37,579 nt of DNA from Vicinamibacteria bacterium (lineage in GTDB: Bacteria > Acidobacteriota > Vicinamibacteria > Marinacidobacterales > SMYC01): the NCBI GenBank assembly GCA_035620555.1, contig DASPGQ010000770.1:1-37579 (forward strand), read 5' to 3'. Under the pieces are notes generated by a model that searched no databases, was not told the origin of the DNA, and saw only the letters and a program-made list of their open reading frames with translations. Below are positions 30,398 through 37,579 of this stretch, in pieces (within the stretch, counting starts at the first letter, position 1; every line of letters begins with the position of its first letter). The position numbers were made by a program, and so were the translations under genes.

Positions 30398-30425
30398 ATC
30401 CACATTCATGTTTCTATCCACATTC
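30398..30425 (-). promoter_or_regulatory. 10-bp direct repeats upstream of TA module 3
   Basis: GAATGTGGAT (minus strand) occurs twice, at 30398-30407 and 30416-30425, an 18-bp period, immediately upstream of the antitoxin start. This is a plausible operator for the Phd-type antitoxin. Confidence 0.45.
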
Positions 30426-30577
30426 TACTACATAGCCGTGCATCACCGATTTCCCTTTCGGTGTTCCCAGCAAGCCACCGTGAGGAGAGCCTTACTCCGG
30501 CAACGCTGAACACTCTTCATGTCTCACTGGTCGAACCAGTGGCTTACCCCTCAATGCGGAGTTGTTACCCTCTCTAT

Positions 30578-30595
30578 TACCCTCATTAGAGGGTA
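30578..30595 (-). terminator. Stem-loop right after the fic stop codon
   Basis: TACCCTC-ATTA-GAGGGTA forms a 7-bp stem with a 4-base loop directly after the fic stop codon. No U-run follows on the transcript, so it may be a weak or Rho-assisted terminator or an mRNA-end stabiliser. A second stem (CACTGGT...ACCAGTG) lies at 30525-30541. Confidence 0.3.
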
Positions 30596-31639
30596 TTACC
30601 TCTTCTTTCGCCACCGGGCCGCCGGCCCTCTTCCTCGACTCTCGAGCTGGCCTGCTCTTCGGAGCTGCCCTAGAACGCGACGAAGCATATCCCTGCTGAC
30701 CCCAGGACACGCCCGCTCGAGCTCCACGAGCGCGAACTCGCCGGGAAAAGCGTTTACCGCCGCCAGAACCAGCTCCGTCTTTGCCCCACGCGGACTCTTG
30801 AGCTGGCCGACCCGCTCTTCGAGCTCGCGGTAAGCCTCCTTTAGGATGAATAGAATGTAGCCGATGTGCGGCCACGGGTCGTGCTTCCCCTCGTGCCAGC
30901 CTTGGGATCCGATTTCCAGCGTCTCGTAGTAGCGCTCTTTGTTCTCCTCGATGAGCCGCTCGAGGCTGATGTAGCGGCCGACTTCGAAGCCGAGATGGTA
31001 GGTTTGGAGCAGAAGAAGCAGTCGTGATGCCCGGCCATTCCCGTCTCGAAACGGATGAATACAGAGGAAATCAAGGCTGAAGGCCCCTAGGGCGATGAGC
31101 GGATGGAACCATCGTTCCTGCAGGCATCGATGCCAGCTTTCGACGAGCCCGTCCATGAAATGCGGTGTTTCGGCCGCGGGTACCGGCCGGAACCGCACGC
31201 GAACGGTGCCGTTCGCATAACGCTCGATGATGTCGCTATCTCTCGTCTTGAACTCTCCGGCGTCACCGACACCCGCCCGGGCGATTCGGTGGAGCTCCTG
31301 AATCGATTTCACGGAAACGCGCTCGTTCGCGTGTTGGTCGTGAATTCGCTTCAGGGCGTTCCGATACCCCCGTACTTCCTCTTCGTTTCGATCCCTGAGC
31401 TGGGACTTTCCAGAAAGTACGGTCTGCAACCGCGCCTGGTCCACGGTAACCCCCTCGATCCGGTTCGAGGAAACCGCACTCTCGATGATGGCATGCTCCC
31501 TCAACACCTTCAGCATCTGAGGTGACTGCCTTCGGAAGAGCTCCTGCTTCCCTCGGGCTTCCCCAAGATCTGCGAGATACCAACCCACCGCGGCCGAGAT
31601 GTCTCCCTGTCCCACTTCGAACCTTTGGAACGTCTTCAC
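30596..31639 (-). CDS. Class II Fic-domain AMP-transferase-like protein
   Basis: 347 aa. The Fic core motif is complete: H195-PFRDGNG-R203 in CIHPFRDGNGRASRLLLLL, with the catalytic His and the anion-binding G-N-G-R. An N-terminal inhibitory helix carries S58-x-x-x-E62-G63 (SNRIEG), whose Glu blocks productive ATP binding; having it in the same chain upstream of the Fic core defines class II. The C-terminus (VLAAVNAFPGEFALVELERA, then LRRVLGQLRRAGQLESRG) looks like a winged helix, common in stand-alone Fic proteins. Likely activity: AMPylation of a protein target. It lies beside TA module 3 on the same strand, but 190 bp with stem-loops separate them. Confidence 0.9.
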   Translation of the reverse strand: MKTFQRFEVGQGDISAAVGWYLADLGEARGKQELFRRQSPQMLKVLREHAIIESAVSSNRIEGVTVDQARLQTVLSGKSQLRDRNEEEVRGYRNALKRIHDQHANERVSVKSIQELHRIARAGVGDAGEFKTRDSDIIERYANGTVRVRFRPVPAAETPHFMDGLVESWHRCLQERWFHPLIALGAFSLDFLCIHPFRDGNGRASRLLLLLQTYHLGFEVGRYISLERLIEENKERYYETLEIGSQGWHEGKHDPWPHIGYILFILKEAYRELEERVGQLKSPRGAKTELVLAAVNAFPGEFALVELERACPGVSRDMLRRVLGQLRRAGQLESRGRGPAARWRKKR

Positions 31640-32295
31640 CAGGCGCCCTTATTCCTTGCCTACTGGCGAGTCGAATCATCGAGGTCCGCTCGCTTCCACC
31701 CAAGAACAATACCGATCAGGCCGACGCACCGGATTTAGGCTGTTGCCGACGTCGGGAATACCGTGCTCAATTCTTCCTGATATGCCTCCAAACAGCAGCG
31801 ACCCTGCCGTTCTGCGCAAAGATATCACTCGATTGTCTCAGTATCGGTTCGAACGTTCTGCGCTGGAACCGCAGAAGGCTTCCGGGTGCGCGCTCTGGGG
31901 TCGCTCCGGACCATCGACGGGAAAGCTTCCGTGAGGAGGTGTGGCGGCGACGACCCGATCTCGTCCTGACCGGAGACGCAGCTAGCGCATCGACGAAACC
32001 TGTCGCTCGAGCTCGGCGAGGCATTTCTGGAGGTAGACGAGACTGACCCCTTCCCATTCCGCCACCATCGTCCTCCTCGGTGACCGGTTTGACCATTTAA
32101 GCTGCAGAAGGTGCTGTGGCAACGAACACGTGTTCGCAGCCTGAGTCAACGAGCACCTGGCTTGAGATGCGCTCCCCTCATGAGACATGGGTTAGTGCGC
32201 GGCGACGAGCCGCTTCAGCTCTAACGAGCCAAATCACCCGCAGTCTTCACCCGCCCGAGTCCTCTCTATTTGGAGGGCGGAATCAAGGCGACCCC
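31640..32295. other. 656-bp gap with no recognisable gene
   Basis: Open frames on the minus strand between about 31770 and 32190 are short, Arg-rich and overlap one another; none has a domain I recognise. A 14-bp perfect palindrome CGAACACGTGTTCG lies at 32123-32136. The segment may hold a badly decayed gene (e.g. the fragment YLQKCLAELERQVSSMR, minus strand), but I cannot assign one. Confidence 0.4.
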
Positions 32296-33222
32296 CTAGG
32301 CTCCTCGGCGAATTACGGTCACGATCTGTGGCTGTATGGCTCGGTACCATCCCTTTTGGGGGATGGGGCGATCCTCGACCCCGAACTGGACCGTGTCCCC
32401 GTGCTCGTCGAGGAAAGCCCTACAGCTTAGAAGCTTCCGAAGATCGAACATCTCATCGTCCGCCGATAGGAGCTCCCCCGCCAGACACATCGCGACAACG
32501 TCATCGGGTTCCCGGCCAAATAACCAGCTCTCGGTTCGATGCACCTCGACCGTGGGTGGAGACGCTGGGTCCAGAAGAGGGGCGATGCCCGCTTGACCGA
32601 GCAGTTCCTCACGAAGAGCCCAACGCTCATCGAGCTCGTGGACGCGGCTCTCGTCCCCGATACGAGCGTAGTGAAACCTTCCAGCACGGCCCGTCGTCGA
32701 CATCAGTTGGTCTGCGATTACGACGAACAAAACACCGCCCGCTCGAAGAGAACCGTATAAGGCTCGAAGCGTATCCACGAGATCGGCCACGAAATAGAGC
32801 ATGTGAATGGCCAGTACCGCATCGCAACGAATCTCCGAACCTCCGCTGCTCAGGGGCAGCGGTAATCGCTCTACGGGCACCGGATGAAGACTCCCGCACT
32901 TGAGTGACGGATGGACCAATAGGCGTTGCCGGTATTTTTCGAGCAACGCCTCGTTCGGTTCCTCGACGTGGATCGTTGCGCCCTCAACGCGCGCGAGCGC
33001 CAGATCGACAATGTCTCCCGCACCGCCGCCCACGTCCAGGATGTGGGCAGCCGTGGGCAACTGTTTCAACACTGTATGAAGGAAGGGAAGGAAGTCTTCC
33101 CTCTGTGAATTACCGAGGACCCGTGTATCGTCGGGGTGTTCGCGCAGCATCATCCGCCGCGCGAATACCGCTTCGTAGGCTTGCTTGTTGGTGTAATTGC
33201 GGAACTCGTCTTCGAGTGCCAT
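32296..33222 (-). CDS. Class I SAM-dependent methyltransferase
   Basis: 308 aa. Motif I is ILDVGGGAGDIVDLAL (about residues 64-79), with an acidic end of the second strand in IHVEEPNEALL, and the later VLAIHMLYFVADLVDTLRAL and GGVLFVVIA fit motifs IV-VI of the Rossmann methyltransferase fold. The C-terminal ~120 residues (from about RFHYARIGDES) contain a substrate-lid-like region with several Trp and Tyr. The gene stands alone between a long non-coding gap and a pseudogene, so no pathway can be assigned. The substrate is unknown; small molecules are more likely than DNA because no target-recognition domain is seen. Confidence 0.85.
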   Translation of the reverse strand: MALEDEFRNYTNKQAYEAVFARRMMLREHPDDTRVLGNSQREDFLPFLHTVLKQLPTAAHILDVGGGAGDIVDLALARVEGATIHVEEPNEALLEKYRQRLLVHPSLKCGSLHPVPVERLPLPLSSGGSEIRCDAVLAIHMLYFVADLVDTLRALYGSLRAGGVLFVVIADQLMSTTGRAGRFHYARIGDESRVHELDERWALREELLGQAGIAPLLDPASPPTVEVHRTESWLFGREPDDVVAMCLAGELLSADDEMFDLRKLLSCRAFLDEHGDTVQFGVEDRPIPQKGWYRAIQPQIVTVIRRGA

Positions 33223-33299
33223 TCGTCACCGAAGTGTAACCGAAATGAAGAGCCCCCGACGTAGCTTGGTTTTTTGGCGACGCCGTCACAACTGCGCCC

Positions 33300-33510
33300 C
33301 ACGATCACCGAGAACGCTGAACTGCTCGCCGCTCGCATTGCCGCAGGACTCGCCGTGGTCGTTGTCGGCTACTTCGGGATGCGACTCTTCGGGCTTCGTG
33401 GACGAGGTCTTCGCGCTGACGTTTGGGTTACCCGCCGCGTCGTTCTTTCTGCCATCCTGCTCGGCATCTTCAGCACCCGCGAACGGGCGCGGACAGTTCT
33501 CAGGGACCGA
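33300..33510 (+). pseudogene. Fragment of an ActP-like sodium:solute symporter gene, frameshifted
   Basis: On the plus strand one frame reads ITENAELLAARIAAGLAVVV and VGYFGM. The next frame then reads GFVDEVFALTFGLPAASFF, and the first frame resumes with ILLGIFSTRERA. Joined, they follow the order of ActP/SSS transporters (E-LLAARIAA...GYFGINPPGFVAQVVAFAFGLAAASFFP...LGIFSKR, from family memory). Two compensating frameshifts and loss of both ends make it a pseudogene. It fills the 362-bp gap between the methyltransferase and TA module 4 and is unrelated in position to the intact symporter at 25270. Confidence 0.7.
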
Positions 33511-33584
33511 CGCCAAAAGGCGGCGAGAGTCATCAGTACCGCAATCCTCTACCGACGATCGTTCCGTCCGACGGCGAACGGCGC

Positions 33585-33914
33585 TCACGAAGCTTCCGAA
33601 TCGCGCTCTTTCTTTCGCTCGAGCCAGGCGATCATGGCCTCTCGGGTATAGCTCGATGGGATCCGGTCCCCTTCCGCAGTCTCGGCTTTCTCCTTGCGAC
33701 GTTTGCGGTCCGCCTTCTTCAGAGCGTTCACGAAGCCGCTCTTCGTGCCTCGCCGAGCCCGCTCCTCGAGCATCGCGATTCCCTTCTGCGATTCCACAAA
33801 ACGAGCAAGCGCGTAGTTGACCAGTTGATTGTAGGAGATGCCCATCTCCTCCGCCAACGCTGAAAGCTCGTCTTGCAGCGGTGGCACCAATCGAATCGTT
33901 GTCCGTCTTGTCAT
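33585..33914 (-). CDS. Ribbon-helix-helix antitoxin (TA module 4)
   Basis: 109 aa. The N-terminal 45 residues are a MetJ/Arc-type ribbon-helix-helix: RRTTIRLVPPLQDELSALAE, then GISYNQLVNYALARFVESQK. The C-terminal half is strongly charged (KKADRKRRKEKAETAEGD), fitting a flexible toxin-binding tail. Its start overlaps the toxin stop (33911-33914, ATGA), so the toxin is translated first, the reverse of the usual antitoxin-first order. It would bind the PIN toxin and probably the palindrome at 34348-34369. Confidence 0.78.
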   Translation of the reverse strand: MTRRTTIRLVPPLQDELSALAEEMGISYNQLVNYALARFVESQKGIAMLEERARRGTKSGFVNALKKADRKRRKEKAETAEGDRIPSSYTREAMIAWLERKKERDSEAS

Positions 33915-34339
33915 TTCTTTCGTCCCGCGCCCGATGCCAGCAGTTCGCTCGGCGTCAGAAGCATGATTCCGAACGACTCAATGCCGGGAAAGTGCCTCTT
34001 GTTGAATGTGATGAGCGAGGCCACATCTCCGTTGACTGCGCACTCCAGAATGCAATCGTCTTTTGGATCCGACAGCATGGGTCGCCAGAGAAAGTTGATC
34101 CTCTGGAGTTTGGATCGCCGGAGAAGATGTTCCCAAATTGCGTCTACATCGCGCGCTGTCAGACCGGTCTTCTCGAGGAATTCCTCTCGCTTCATCACAC
34201 TCTCGTACTCCGTGAACAGCGGTACGCTCACAACAGGCGTCAACACCTGCTCACTCACGAGGTGAAGGATTTCACGGGACGCACCCTCCGGCGACCGAAT
34301 CCCCGCAACGAGGACGTTGGTATCCAATACTACTCGCAC
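33911..34339 (-). CDS. PIN-domain toxin of the COG1569 type, first gene of TA module 4
   Basis: 142 aa from GTG 34339, where VRVVLDTNVLVAG matches the usual start of this family. In-frame ATGs at 34357 and 34369 exist but fall inside the operator palindrome; the frame also runs further to 34498 without homology. Acidic residues: D in VVLDTNVL, E in LFTEYESVM, D in LSDPKDDCILECA; the fourth position is replaced by N/K in ITFNKRHFPG, which is common in this subfamily. It should be a Mg2+-dependent ribonuclease. Toxin-first order makes antitoxin supply depend on read-through of the toxin gene. Confidence 0.84.
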   Translation of the reverse strand: MRVVLDTNVLVAGIRSPEGASREILHLVSEQVLTPVVSVPLFTEYESVMKREEFLEKTGLTARDVDAIWEHLLRRSKLQRINFLWRPMLSDPKDDCILECAVNGDVASLITFNKRHFPGIESFGIMLLTPSELLASGAGRKK

Positions 34340-34347
34340 CCGCTGCG

Positions 34348-34369
34348 ATGGTGTCATATAAGACACCAT
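34348..34369 (-). promoter_or_regulatory. 22-bp perfect inverted repeat at the start of TA module 4
   Basis: ATGGTGTC-N6-GACACCAT with 8-bp perfect arms; the centre reads TTATAT on the minus strand and may be the -10. This is a strong candidate operator for the ribbon-helix-helix antitoxin. Confidence 0.6.
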
Positions 34370-34443
34370 GAGTGAATAGCCGGAAGACGGTACCCATACC
34401 ACCCGGACGGCTCGAGGATCTCGTAATGCGAACACGTGGTCGC

Positions 34444-34468
34444 CGACTTCAAGTAATACTTGAAGTCG
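34444..34468. promoter_or_regulatory. 25-bp perfect palindrome between TA module 4 and metX
   Basis: Two 12-bp arms (CGACTTCAAGTA and its exact complement) flank one central base. It lies about 62 bp before the metX start and about 75 bp before the toxin operator. Such a long perfect symmetry fits a dimeric repressor site, perhaps for methionine control, or a DNA hairpin. As RNA it would form a stem without a proper loop, so a DNA site is more likely. Confidence 0.55.
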
Positions 34469-34530
34469 TGCCGCGGAGCCTGGATCGTTTAAACACAACG
34501 AATGGCCCCGTCAGCGTCCGAGAGGCTATT

Positions 34531-35760
34531 ATGCCGACCATGGGGACCGTGGCACGCGAGGGCGGAGTCGGCATCGTTCGAACACAGTTTCTCGACCTGC
34601 CCGAGCCCCTCATGCTCGACTGCGGGAAGAAGCTTTCCGACGTTCGCATCGCCTACGAGACCTACGGCGAGCTCACTCGCCGAAAGGACAACGTCATTCT
34701 GGTCTGCCATGCGCTCAGCGGTGATGCCCACGCCGCGGGCTGGAGCGAAGCGGAAGCCCAAGAAAGCGCTCTGGATGGTTTCGGCGCGGAGGAACGCGCG
34801 ATCGACTCCAAGAAAAGCCTCGGCTGGTGGGACGGCATGATCGGCCCGGGAAAGGCTTTCGACACCGATCGATATTACGTCGTGAGCACGAACCTCATCG
34901 GAGGCTGTCGGGGCTCGACCGGCCCGTCGTCGACCAATCCCGAGACCGGCAAGCCTTACGGCCTCGATTTCCCCGTGATCACCGTTGCCGACATGGTGCA
35001 CGCGCAGCGTGCGTTTCTCGATGAGCTCGGGATCGAGTCGATTCTCACCGTTTCCGGGGGGTCGCTCGGAGGGATGCAGGCGCTCGAGTGGGCCTACAAC
35101 TACCCGAACGACGTGAAGAGCATCGTTCCGATCGCCAGCACGGCGGCTTTGAACCCTCAGGGCGTCGCCTGGAACGCCATCGCCCGAAACGCCATCATGG
35201 CGGATCCCGACTGGCAGGACGGGAACTACTACGGTACCGGACGGGCGCCTGGCGCGGGTATGGGCATCGGTCGCATGGTCGGCCACGTTACCTACCTGTC
35301 CGCGCAGTCGATGGCGGCGAAATTCGGGCGGCGGCTGACGAATGCCGCAGAGATCTCCTATACGCTGACGGAGCCCGACTTCGAAGTCGAAAGCTACCTG
35401 AGACACCAGGCGGCCAAGTTCGTCAATCGTTTCGATGCCAACACCTATCTTTATTTCTCCCGAGCGCTCTCCTATTTCGATCTGGCGCGGCAGTACGGAG
35501 GCGGGAGCCTCGAGCGGGCCGTGGCCGGCTTCGAGGCCAAGACGCTTCTCGTCTGCTTCAGCTCGGATTGGCTCTACCCGCCGGAGAACTCGCAGGCGCT
35601 CGCCAAGGCGCTCGGGGCATCGGGAAAGGAGGTCGAGATCCAAGTCATCGAGACCTCCTACGGGCACGACTCCTTTCTTCTCGAGGAGGCGCGACAGACG
35701 CCGATCGTCCGCGATTTCCTCGCCCGCGTCTACGACGACGTCCGGCGAGCGGGGAGGTAA
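34531..35760 (+). CDS. metX: Homoserine O-acetyltransferase
   Basis: 409 aa from ATG 34531; ATG 34540 is also possible because a TATTAT hexamer at 34527-34532 would give a leaderless start there. The alpha/beta-hydrolase fold shows the nucleophile S178 in VSGGSLGGMQALEW, the Asp in SSDWLYPP and the His in YGHDSFLLE, plus CHALSGDAHAAG and GGCRGSTGPSS of the MetX family. It transfers acetyl from acetyl-CoA to homoserine, the first step of methionine synthesis by direct sulphhydrylation. It leads a tight operon with metY and a CoA-binding protein. The frame is open 53 codons further upstream, but that region carries the palindrome and has no homology. Confidence 0.94.
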   Translation: MPTMGTVAREGGVGIVRTQFLDLPEPLMLDCGKKLSDVRIAYETYGELTRRKDNVILVCHALSGDAHAAGWSEAEAQESALDGFGAEERAIDSKKSLGWWDGMIGPGKAFDTDRYYVVSTNLIGGCRGSTGPSSTNPETGKPYGLDFPVITVADMVHAQRAFLDELGIESILTVSGGSLGGMQALEWAYNYPNDVKSIVPIASTAALNPQGVAWNAIARNAIMADPDWQDGNYYGTGRAPGAGMGIGRMVGHVTYLSAQSMAAKFGRRLTNAAEISYTLTEPDFEVESYLRHQAAKFVNRFDANTYLYFSRALSYFDLARQYGGGSLERAVAGFEAKTLLVCFSSDWLYPPENSQALAKALGASGKEVEIQVIETSYGHDSFLLEEARQTPIVRDFLARVYDDVRRAGR

Positions 35761-35767
35761 CTCCGAT

Positions 35768-37093
35768 ATGGAAGACTTCGAGCGAACCCGAACCTTTGGC
35801 TTCGACACGCGTCAGGTTCACGCGGGGCAGAGGCCCGATCCCAATACCGGAGCGCGCGCGGTCCCGATCTTTCAGACGACGAGCTATGTGTTCGAGGATC
35901 CCGAGTCGGCCGCTGCCTACTTCAACCTCAAGGAGTACGGAAATACCTATTCCCGGATCATGAACCCCACGGTCGCGGCTTTCGAGGAGCGCGTGGCCAA
36001 CCTCGAGGGTGGATGCGGCGGGGTCGCTTTCTCGAGCGGCATCGCCGCCCAGGCGGCCGCCTTCTTCACGCTGCTGCAACCTGGCGATCACGTCGTCTCG
36101 TCGAGCGCCCTCTACGGCGGATCGGTCAACCAGCTCAAGCACTTTTTCCGCAAGCTGTCTGTCGATCTCACCTTCGTGGATCCCGATGATCTCGACGGGT
36201 GGAAAGGGGCCCTTCGCGAGAATACCAAGCTCGTTTTCGCGGAGACGATTGGAAACCCCGGCGGGAACGTGCTCGACATAAAAGCCGTCGCTCGTCTCGC
36301 ACACGACCACCGGACGCCTCTCATGATCGACAATACGTTCGCGACACCTTATCTCTGCCGGCCGATCGAGTGGGGGTGTGACATCGTCGTGCACTCGGCA
36401 ACGAAATTCATTGGCGGTCACGGCACGAGCATCGGCGGAGTCGTGGTCGAGTCGGGCCTCTTCGACTGGTCGAACGGACGATTTCCCGTCGTGGCGGACC
36501 CCTCCCCCGCCTACCACGGACTCGCCTTTCACGAGACCTTCGGAACCTACGGGTACCTCATGAAACTGCGCGCCGAGACGCTTCGCGATCTCGGAGCGGC
36601 GATGAGCCCGTTCAACGCGTTCCTTTTCCTCCAGGGCCTCGAGACACTGTCACTCCGGATGGAACGGCACGTCTCGAATGCGTTAGCGGTCGCTCGATTC
36701 CTCGATGCCCATCCGATGGCCGAGCGGGTGACGTATCCGGGACTGTCTCGAAGCCGCTACCGTCCGCTCGTCGAGCGCTATCTGCCGAAGGGTGCGGGCG
36801 CCGTGTTCTCGTTCGACGTGAAGGGCGGCCGCGAGGCCGGCCAGGCTTTCATTGGAGGGGTCGATCTCTGGTCGCACCTGGCCAACGTAGGAGACGCCAA
36901 GAGCCTGATCATTCATCCGGCCAGCACCACACATCGCCAGCTCAGCGAGGCCGAGCTCGAAGCCGCGGGCGTCCGTCCCGGCACCATACGCCTCTCGGTG
37001 GGCATCGAGGACGTCGACGATCTGATCTGGGATCTCGAGCAAGGCTTCGCGGCAGCGCGACGGGCGAGTGATGTCGAGGCGGTGCGCGCATGA
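35768..37093 (+). CDS. metY: O-acetylhomoserine sulfhydrylase (PLP enzyme)
   Basis: 441 aa, seven bases after metX. The Cys/Met-metabolism PLP fold is clear: [15 protein letters not shown] at the start, [45 protein letters not shown], and [11 protein letters not shown] with the PLP lysine K213. The length and the start are typical of MetY rather than MetB/MetC. It replaces the acetyl group of O-acetylhomoserine with sulphide to give homocysteine, consistent with the preceding metX. The stop overlaps the next start (ATGA). Confidence 0.94.
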   Translation: MEDFERTRTFGFDTRQVHAGQRPDPNTGARAVPIFQTTSYVFEDPESAAAYFNLKEYGNTYSRIMNPTVAAFEERVANLEGGCGGVAFSSGIAAQAAAFFTLLQPGDHVVSSSALYGGSVNQLKHFFRKLSVDLTFVDPDDLDGWKGALRENTKLVFAETIGNPGGNVLDIKAVARLAHDHRTPLMIDNTFATPYLCRPIEWGCDIVVHSATKFIGGHGTSIGGVVVESGLFDWSNGRFPVVADPSPAYHGLAFHETFGTYGYLMKLRAETLRDLGAAMSPFNAFLFLQGLETLSLRMERHVSNALAVARFLDAHPMAERVTYPGLSRSRYRPLVERYLPKGAGAVFSFDVKGGREAGQAFIGGVDLWSHLANVGDAKSLIIHPASTTHRQLSEAELEAAGVRPGTIRLSVGIEDVDDLIWDLEQGFAAARRASDVEAVRA

Positions 37094-37575
37094 GCTTCGA
37101 TCTGACCCGCTTCCAGGACCCGGAGACGATCCAGCGGGTGTTGTACAACGCCAAGACGGTCGCGGTAGTGGGCCTTTCGGCCAACGTCCTTCGTGCCAGC
37201 TACTTCGTCGGCTACTATCTCAAGCGTCACGGCTATCGCGTCATACCCGTGAATCCCCGAGAGACGGAGATCCTCGGTGAGGTGAGCTTCCCGAATCTGA
37301 CCGAGGTTTCCGTTCCCGTCGACGTCGTCAACGTCTTTCGTGCCCCCGAAGCCGTTCCCGCGATTGCGGAGGAGGCCGCCGCGATTGGCGCCAAGAACCT
37401 CTGGTGTCAGTTCACGGTGATAAGCCAAAGAGCCGCCGAGATCGCCGAGAGCGGCGGGTTGTCCGTGGTAATGGACCGCTGTATCAAGGTCGAGCACGCC
37501 CGCTACATCGGGCGCATGCACTGGCTGGGCTTCAATACCAACCGCATCACCTCGATCCGCGGAGGATTGCAGTAG
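37090..37575 (+). CDS. CoA-binding (YccU-type) protein
   Basis: 161 aa. A Rossmann-like CoA-binding domain fills the protein: TVAVVGLSANVLRASYFVGY, YRVIPVNPRETEILGE, VDVVNVFRAPEAVP and NLWCQFTVISQRAAEIAE. These match the short YccU/COG1832 family, similar to the N-domain of acetyl-CoA/succinyl-CoA synthetases but without catalytic parts. It overlaps metY by 4 bp and is thus the third gene of the methionine operon. Inference: it may sense or sequester acetyl-CoA/CoA in relation to homoserine acetylation. Confidence 0.9.
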   Translation: MSFDLTRFQDPETIQRVLYNAKTVAVVGLSANVLRASYFVGYYLKRHGYRVIPVNPRETEILGEVSFPNLTEVSVPVDVVNVFRAPEAVPAIAEEAAAIGAKNLWCQFTVISQRAAEIAESGGLSVVMDRCIKVEHARYIGRMHWLGFNTNRITSIRGGLQ

Positions 37576-37579
37576 AGTC

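Noticed and set aside
30525-30541. GGTCGAACC stem resembling a tRNA T-arm
   Set aside because: No acceptor, D or anticodon arm can be assembled around it; it is only a 7-bp hairpin with a 3-base loop.
34372-34530. N-terminal extension of metX to 34372
   Set aside because: The added 53 residues have no similarity to MetX and the DNA carries the 25-bp palindrome; the family start fits 34531 or 34540.

Overview
This is a GC-rich, densely coded bacterial window, most likely from an Acidobacteriota genome (Thermoanaerobaculia/Vicinamibacteria-like). The main evidence is two large 'acidobacterial duplicated orphan permease' (ADOP) MacB/FtsX-type genes, one behind a PadR regulator, plus a Ser/Thr kinase fused to a TolB/PD40 propeller. 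No rRNA, tRNA, CRISPR array or complete IS element was seen. Several genes lack a Shine-Dalgarno sequence and instead have a -10-like hexamer about 6 nt before the start codon, suggesting leaderless transcripts. Others, such as floA and the M16 pair, have strong ribosome binding sites.

Layout. 1-4673: an edge-truncated BioD/MobB-like P-loop NTPase (-), a CARDB-domain secreted protein, an MTH1-like Nudix hydrolase, an unknown protein (-), and a coupled pair of lipoproteins (FG-GAP propeller; TPR plus single-haem cytochrome c). 4691-5423: Phd/VapC toxin-antitoxin (TA) module 1. 5477-8451: ADOP permease and PadR (-). 8649-13440: a membrane-microdomain operon (long NfeD protease, short NfeD, FloA flotillin, unknown 517-aa protein). 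13650-16496: catalytic and non-catalytic M16 peptidases. 16539-17765: Ste24-like M48 protease (-). 17810-20295: a B12-dependent CarH-type photoreceptor repressor divergent from a CPD photolyase. 20388-21260: VapBC module 2 followed by a decayed second copy of the photolyase 3' end. 21427-24036: membrane Ser/Thr kinase. 24179-26709: guanidinobutyrase/agmatinase-family enzyme with a sodium:solute symporter (-). 27079-29496: second ADOP permease (-). 29686-31639: PIN/Phd TA module 3 and a class II Fic protein (-). 32296-33222: SAM methyltransferase (-). 33585-34369: PIN/RHH TA module 4 (-). 34444-37575: methionine operon metX-metY-CoA-binding protein behind a perfect 25-bp palindrome.

The most notable theme is the link between small PIN-type TA modules and genome scars. 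Module 1 lies exactly between two copies of a 26-bp sequence that is the 3' end of the neighbouring ADOP gene. Module 2 lies between the photolyase gene and a diverged second copy of the photolyase 3' end. Both look like insertion or recombination at a gene 3' end that duplicated that end, with no recombinase gene nearby. The window also holds decayed fragments of a Ser/Thr kinase, a DUF389 membrane protein and a second sodium:solute symporter, all at junctions between intact genes, which points to repeated rearrangement.
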